Shown here: positions 60,392 to 64,000 of the stretch, piece after piece | Position numbering within the stretch: the first letter of the stretch is position 1 | Layout: every line of letters starts with the position of its first letter | DNA from: Sphingomonas_R arantia | GTDB lineage: Bacteria > Pseudomonadota > Alphaproteobacteria > Sphingomonadales > Sphingomonadaceae | Direction of reading: 5' to 3' | DNA: 64,000 bases | Assembly (NCBI RefSeq): GCF_042682045.1 | Contig: NZ_JBHUGS010000002.1 | Location: 248,001 to 312,000, forward strand | Notes under the pieces: model-generated | Database searches by the model: none | The model's input: only the letters and a program-made list of their open reading frames with translations | What the model was told of the DNA's origin: nothing | Program-made: the position numbers and the translations under genes

Positions 60392-60991
60392 ATGAATGCT
60401 CAACTCACACCGGCGGCTGCTCGGGAGGCGGGAAACCGAACGGTGAAGACGCTCGGTGCGATATTTGCGGGCGGTGCGGGTCGGCGGTTCGGTAGCGACA
60501 AGGCGGTGGCGCTGCTCGACGGTCGGCCATTGCTGGAGCATGTGGCGGAGGCGTTACGGGCGCAGTGCGATGCGGTCGTAGTGATCGGGCGCGAGTGGCC
60601 CGGCCTGGACGACGTTCCGGATCGACCGGCGCCGGGGTTAGGGCCACTTGGAGCGCTCGCCGGTGCGCTTGGCTACGCAGCAGACAATGGGTTTGACCAG
60701 GTGCTGACGAGCGGATGCGATCTGCCGGAGCTTCCGTCGGATTTGTTGACGCGGCTGCGGCCGGGGCCTGCGGTGGTGGCGGGGCAACCGTTGCTCGGGT
60801 TGTGGCCTGCTGAGCTTGGGTCACGCGCCATTGCCTGGCTGGAAGCGACCACCGACCGATCGATGCGGGGGTGGATCGCGGAGACTGGCGCTCGTGTGGT
60901 GCCGTTCGACGACGCGATCGCCAACATCAATCGGGTCGAAGATCTGGAAGCGCTGACCGCAGTGCGCGGCCGGCCTCTGTCCCACGATTGA
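60392..60991 (+). CDS. mobA: Molybdenum cofactor guanylyltransferase (MobA-like)
   Basis: The roughly 199-residue protein has the nucleotidyltransferase opening AIFAGGAGRRFGSDKAVALLDGRPLLEHVAEAL, then TSGCDLPELPSDLL and a closing INRVEDLEAL, matching MobA/MobB-type NTP transferases, which attach GMP to molybdopterin. Start choice is open: ATG 60392 has an AAGGA site ten bases upstream; GTG 60371 and GTG 60442 are alternatives. With xdhC nearby it suggests molybdoenzyme maturation, although the two are separated by rpmE on the other strand. Confidence 0.85.
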   Translation: MNAQLTPAAAREAGNRTVKTLGAIFAGGAGRRFGSDKAVALLDGRPLLEHVAEALRAQCDAVVVIGREWPGLDDVPDRPAPGLGPLGALAGALGYAADNGFDQVLTSGCDLPELPSDLLTRLRPGPAVVAGQPLLGLWPAELGSRAIAWLEATTDRSMRGWIAETGARVVPFDDAIANINRVEDLEALTAVRGRPLSHD

Positions 60992-61150
60992 GTTCAGCCG
61001 AGACGCTGGAGACCGCCGCGCAAAACGTGATCGACTCTGCGCGTCCGTGCGGACCTGATCCGGGAGGCAAGTTCCTGCCCGGATCAAGCCCGGGCGGGCC
61101 ACGTCCTGTATCAATTGACTAGCATCGTCCGCTTCCCAGACCCCTCGCCC

Positions 61151-61176
61151 GTCATCCCGGCGAAAGCCGGGATCTC
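61151..61176. repeat. REP-like palindrome, copy 2
   Basis: GTCATCCCGGCGAAAGCCGGG then ATCTC is the inverse of the copy at 61206-61235, from which it is separated by 29 bases. A related copy is at 2643-2672. Such facing pairs are typical of REP/BIME elements. Confidence 0.65.
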
Positions 61177-61205
61177 GTTCTGGCTTGGGGTCACCCCTTA
61201 CCGAC

Positions 61206-61235
61206 GGGAGATCCCGGCATGCGCCGGGATGACGG
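61206..61235. repeat. REP-like palindrome, copy 3
   Basis: GGGAGATCCCGGC, a short centre, and GCCGGGATGACGG form a GC palindrome nearly identical in sequence to the copy at 2643-2672 and opposite in orientation to the copy at 61151-61176. Confidence 0.65.
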
Positions 61236-61318
61236 CTGGGGGGCATGGGCTGGGCTAGGTCAGTCTGGGTAGGCGTCTGTTCCAAGCCGGATGATCTTCC
61301 GGAGTAGCACCTTGACGT

Positions 61319-61352
61319 AAAAAGGGGTCACAGCTTCACGCTGTAACCCCCT
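61319..61352 (-). terminator. Rho-independent terminator downstream of fabZ
   Basis: On the minus strand GGGGTTACAGC and GCTGTGACCCC (one C-A mismatch) form an 11-base stem around a five-base loop (plus-strand arms at 61324-61334 and 61340-61350), followed by a run of T (61323-61319). It lies 35 bases after the fabZ stop and probably ends the bamA-skp-fabZ transcript. Confidence 0.85.
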
Positions 61353-61386
61353 CTATCGACGCTCTAATCTTGAGACTAAACCGTCG

Positions 61387-61875
61387 TCACGCCGGCGGAT
61401 CGGCGATCATGGCCATGAAGCTCGCCTGTGCGGCCAGCTTGCCGTCGACCAATGCACGGCCAGCGAACTTGCTTGCCGACTTGCGCATCTGGGTGAACTC
61501 GACCTCCAGCGCCATCAGCACGCCGGGTTCGACCGGAACGCGGAACTTCGCGTCGTCGATCGCCATGAAGTAGACGAGCTTCCCCGTCCCCTCCAGCCCA
61601 AGCGACTTGACCGCCAACACGCCGGCGGCCTGCGCCATCGCCTCGATGATCAGGACGCCGGGCATGATGGGACGGCCGGGGAAATGCCCCTGGAAGAACG
61701 GCTCGTTGATCGTCACCGCCTTGATCGCGCGGATCGATTTGCCCGGGACGAGCGATTCAACCCGGTCGACCAGCAGCATCGGATAGCGATGCGGCAACGC
61801 CGCCATGACCTGCCGGATATCCAGCGGGCCCATGGCGCCGTCGTCACTCCCGTCCGTCATGGACGTGTCGCTCAC
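61387..61875 (-). CDS. fabZ: 3-hydroxyacyl-ACP dehydratase FabZ
   Basis: The 162-residue hot-dog enzyme dehydrates 3-hydroxyacyl-ACP in fatty-acid elongation. It shows ALPHRYPMLLVDRVE, FFQGHFPGRPIMPGVLIIEAMAQAAG, with catalytic His and Glu, and VPVEPGVLMALEVEF. The N-terminus MSDTSMTDGSDDGAM is extended; internal ATG codons (residues 6 and 15) are alternative starts. The start overlaps the skp stop by four bases. FabZ here follows skp directly, without lpxD in between. Confidence 0.94.
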   Translation of the reverse strand: MSDTSMTDGSDDGAMGPLDIRQVMAALPHRYPMLLVDRVESLVPGKSIRAIKAVTINEPFFQGHFPGRPIMPGVLIIEAMAQAAGVLAVKSLGLEGTGKLVYFMAIDDAKFRVPVEPGVLMALEVEFTQMRKSASKFAGRALVDGKLAAQASFMAMIADPPA

Positions 61876-62531
61876 CGGCCCTGCGGACGGCGTGCCGGGG
61901 TGGCAGGTGCAGCGGCCGGGGCCGGTGCGGCGCCAGCGCCCTGCGCGGTCTGGCCGGGCTGCCAGCCGGCGGGCGGCGTGGTGGATACGGTCTTCACCAG
62001 CGCGTTCAGTTGCGTCGTGACGTCGGCGGTCAGGTCGGCGGCGGGCTGGATCGCGACGACGGCCTGCGGGTTGACGATGATGCCGATCCGCTTGGCGACC
62101 ATCGCGGCGCGCAGGGCCTGGTCGAGCTTCGTCGCAACCTGCTCCTCAGCGTAGGACAGCGGGCGCTGGAACGGCGCGGCAAGCGGCGCCAGTTCGCGCT
62201 GGGCCGAGGCTTCGCGGGTGCGATAGGCCGTGACCTTCGCCTGCAGCGTGGCGGGCGGAGTCGCGGGATTGGCCTGAAGCGTCTGGATTTCGCGCGCCAT
62301 CGGCTCGAGTTCCGTGCTGATCGCGGTGCGGCGCGCGGTGAACGCGTCGATCTGCGCCTTGTACTGCGTCTGGATCTGCGTCTGGGCGGCCTTCAGCGCG
62401 GCCGAGTTGCCGAGTGCGCCCTCGAGGTTGGCCGAGGCGACGCCCAGCCCCTGTGCGGATGCCTGGGTCGCGACGAGCGGGGTCGCCGCCAGCGCCAAGC
62501 CAAGCGCGATGGTCTTGATATGGTTGGTCAT
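61872..62531 (-). CDS. skp: OmpH/Skp family periplasmic chaperone
   Basis: The 219-residue protein has a signal peptide (MTNHIKTIALGLALAATPLVATQASAQ) and the Skp helical domain (QTQYKAQIDAFTARRTAISTELEPMAREIQTLQAN and following), followed by beta segments around GIIVNPQAVVAIQP. The Ala/Pro/Gln-rich C-terminal tail of about 40 residues lies outside the domain. Skp carries unfolded outer-membrane proteins to the Bam complex; its gene follows bamA, with the start sharing the bamA stop. Confidence 0.9.
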   Translation of the reverse strand: MTNHIKTIALGLALAATPLVATQASAQGLGVASANLEGALGNSAALKAAQTQIQTQYKAQIDAFTARRTAISTELEPMAREIQTLQANPATPPATLQAKVTAYRTREASAQRELAPLAAPFQRPLSYAEEQVATKLDQALRAAMVAKRIGIIVNPQAVVAIQPAADLTADVTTQLNALVKTVSTTPPAGWQPGQTAQGAGAAPAPAAAPATPARRPQGR

Positions 62532-64000
62532 CAGAACTGCGTCCCTACGTTGAAAGTGAAGAGTTTCGTGTCGTCGCCCGGCTCCTTCAGGAGCGCCTTG
62601 GCGACATCGATCCGGAAAGGACCGAATGGCGAGTTCCAGTTGACGCCGACACCGACCGACAGGCGCGGTTTCGGCGTGTTGCCCGAATAGACTTCCTGGA
62701 ACGCACCGCTCTGGTCGGTGGCCAGCGTGGAACCGGTCGGGCAGCCGTTGTTGGAGTCGGCCTTTTGCACGACGCGCGACGTCGCGGAAGTCGTCCCGCT
62801 CGCCGGGAAGTCGCAAACCCGCGTGTCGATCGTGTTCGGCCGGGTCAGGCCGAAGACCGCGCCGGCATCCATGAACAGCGACGGGCGCAGGCCCAGGTCG
62901 CGCGCACCGGCGCCGAGCGGAATTTCAAGCTCGGCACGGCCCAGATAATAAGCGCGGCCGCCGATGGCGTCGTCCTGGATCTGGTTGCGATCGACGCCCG
63001 TGTTGAGCGTGCCGTCCGCATTGTACGGGATACGCTGGATGCGCGGACCGACACCGCGGATGTCGAACCCGCGCAGCTGCGGCTGGCCGAGGAACCAGCG
63101 ATCGACCAGGCGGACCTTGTCGACCCCCTCACCGCGGCTCTTGTCGTAGGAGAAGATGTAACCACCCTCGAGCCCGAGCGAGAAGACGAAACCGGAGCCG
63201 AGGCCCCAATATTTGTCGGCGTCGATCTTGGTCTTGATATACTTCACGCTGCCACCGAGGCCGGCGAAATCCTGCGAGAAGATGACGCGCTGGCCACCGG
63301 TCGGGCGGATCGAGTTGTTCAGCGTGCTGTAGACCAGCGAGTAGCCGACCGACGAGGTGATCCGCTTACCGATCGCATCGCAGAGGTAACGGCCGGCCTG
63401 CAACGGATCGCAGGTATCGCCGGCCGCGTCGCCGCGGATGCCGTTATTGTCGATATCCGTATAGAAGCTGCCGCGATCGAGCGTCACGTTGTCCTGGCTC
63501 AGGCCGTAGCGCAGCGCCAGCTGGACGAACTCGGTCAGCGGCACGCCGGCGCGGACCTGGAACCCGGTGGTCGTCTGCCGGTACGTCGTGTTGCGATTGT
63601 TGTTGACGTAGTTGAACGAGTTGAAGTCGCGTCGGAAGATGTCCACGCCGACCGCGATGTTCTGATCGAACAAATAGGGTTCGGTAAAGCCCAGTTCGAC
63701 CGACTTCGAGTAGGTCGAGTAGCTGCCGCTTGCGCGCAGGACCTGGCCCTTGCCGCGGAAATTGCGCTGCGTGATCGACAGGTCGACGATGAACTTCTCG
63801 AGGCTGGAATAACCGGCCGACAGCTGCAGCTCGCCGGTCGACTTCTCCTGGACGTTCGCCTCGAGCACGACGCGATCGGGGGCCGACCCCTGCTTGCGCT
63901 CGATCTCGAACTTGTCCTGGAAGAAGCCGAGCGACTGGATGCGGTCGCGCGAGCGCTTCACGCGGAACGAGTTGAACGCGTCACCCTCGGCCAGCCGGAA
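62531..64000 (-). CDS. bamA: Outer-membrane assembly factor BamA, C-terminal part (partial)
   Basis: The visible part (489 codons) is the end of the last POTRA domain and the complete 16-strand barrel of BamA; the 5' end lies beyond the window. Features are RVKRSRDRIQSLGFFQDKFEI, LSAGYSSLEKFIVDLSITQRNFRGKGQ, the lid-type VRGF equivalent LRGFDIRGVGPR with the conserved RGF, and the final strand ending TFNVGTQF. Two extracellular-loop segments carry cysteine pairs (TCDPLQ...YLCD and RVCDFP...NNGCPT). It inserts outer-membrane barrels together with BamD and BamF. skp and fabZ follow. Confidence 0.95.
   Translation of the reverse strand, partial: FRLAEGDAFNSFRVKRSRDRIQSLGFFQDKFEIERKQGSAPDRVVLEANVQEKSTGELQLSAGYSSLEKFIVDLSITQRNFRGKGQVLRASGSYSTYSKSVELGFTEPYLFDQNIAVGVDIFRRDFNSFNYVNNNRNTTYRQTTTGFQVRAGVPLTEFVQLALRYGLSQDNVTLDRGSFYTDIDNNGIRGDAAGDTCDPLQAGRYLCDAIGKRITSSVGYSLVYSTLNNSIRPTGGQRVIFSQDFAGLGGSVKYIKTKIDADKYWGLGSGFVFSLGLEGGYIFSYDKSRGEGVDKVRLVDRWFLGQPQLRGFDIRGVGPRIQRIPYNADGTLNTGVDRNQIQDDAIGGRAYYLGRAELEIPLGAGARDLGLRPSLFMDAGAVFGLTRPNTIDTRVCDFPASGTTSATSRVVQKADSNNGCPTGSTLATDQSGAFQEVYSGNTPKPRLSVGVGVNWNSPFGPFRIDVAKALLKEPGDDTKLFTFNVGTQF

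Larger units (their letters stand above)
60992..61386. other. 395-base intergenic region with palindromes and terminator
   Basis: The region between mobA and fabZ has no gene. It contains a GC palindrome pair with GATCCGGG and CCCGGATC (about 61056-61084), a pair of REP-like copies at 61151-61176 and 61206-61235, and the fabZ terminator at 61319-61352. Confidence 0.6.

Noticed and set aside
1..64000. CRISPR array, insertion sequence or prophage
   Set aside because: No regular short direct repeats with spacers, no transposase or integrase signature and no phage genes were seen.

Overview
The window is about 64 kb of GC-rich chromosome from an alphaproteobacterium, most probably a sphingomonad (Sphingomonas or a close relative). 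The evidence is the nifR3/dusB-ntrB-ntrC-ntrY-ntrX-hfq-hflX block, a BamF-type (DUF3035) lipoprotein, the bamA-skp-fabZ order, a fused ispDF gene and, above all, a hfq gene encoding two Hfq domains in tandem. Coding density is very high: start and stop codons often overlap (ATGA or GTGA). I see no insertion sequence, prophage, integrase or CRISPR array. The one RNA gene found is a tRNA-Ser(UGA).

Layout. 1-11 kb: end of a 3-mercaptopyruvate sulfurtransferase gene, cystathionine beta-lyase, a TorF-type porin, then bamF-like, lspA, ileS and ribF on the minus strand, folA, and xseB-ispA-coaD-ppi on the plus strand. 11-14 kb: minus-strand apbE, DUF4198, DUF2271 and PepSY genes, a putative extracytosolic flavin electron-transfer set. 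14-22 kb: an SDR and a LysR gene, divergent from a tightly coupled plus-strand operon resembling leucine/isovalerate catabolism (isovaleryl-CoA dehydrogenase, two methylcrotonyl-CoA carboxylase subunits, a MaoC hydratase, a CitE-like lyase). 22-25 kb: small accessory genes, including an XRE regulator that appears cut short by a nonsense codon. 24-28 kb: class II DAHP synthase, cysS and a small lipoprotein. 28-32 kb: a GT4/toroid fusion glycosyltransferase with a GH130 phosphorylase. 32-38 kb: M28 peptidase, ettA, an EamA transporter, beta-carbonic anhydrase, lipA and ratA. 38-50 kb: cinA/pncC, a secreted protein and ispDF on the minus strand, then dusB-ntrB-ntrC-ntrY-ntrX-hfq-hflX on the plus strand. 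50-59 kb: a ten-gene minus-strand run, mltB-rlpA-dac-tmk-holB-metG-tatD-MBL-aspartic protease-mazG. 59-64 kb: tRNA-Ser, xdhC, rpmE, mobA, fabZ, skp and the 3' end of bamA.

Most genes are housekeeping. The points that stand out are the double Hfq, the PepSY/DUF2271/DUF4198/ApbE set with an SGAT flavinylation-like motif and a PepSY gene without a normal start codon, a palindromic element inserted in frame in ileS, a leucine-type operon with MaoC and CitE-like genes where a crotonase and HMG-CoA lyase would be expected, an NtrX without the sigma-54 GAFTGA loop, and several families of intergenic inverted repeats, one of which supplies the last codons and stop of a transporter gene.
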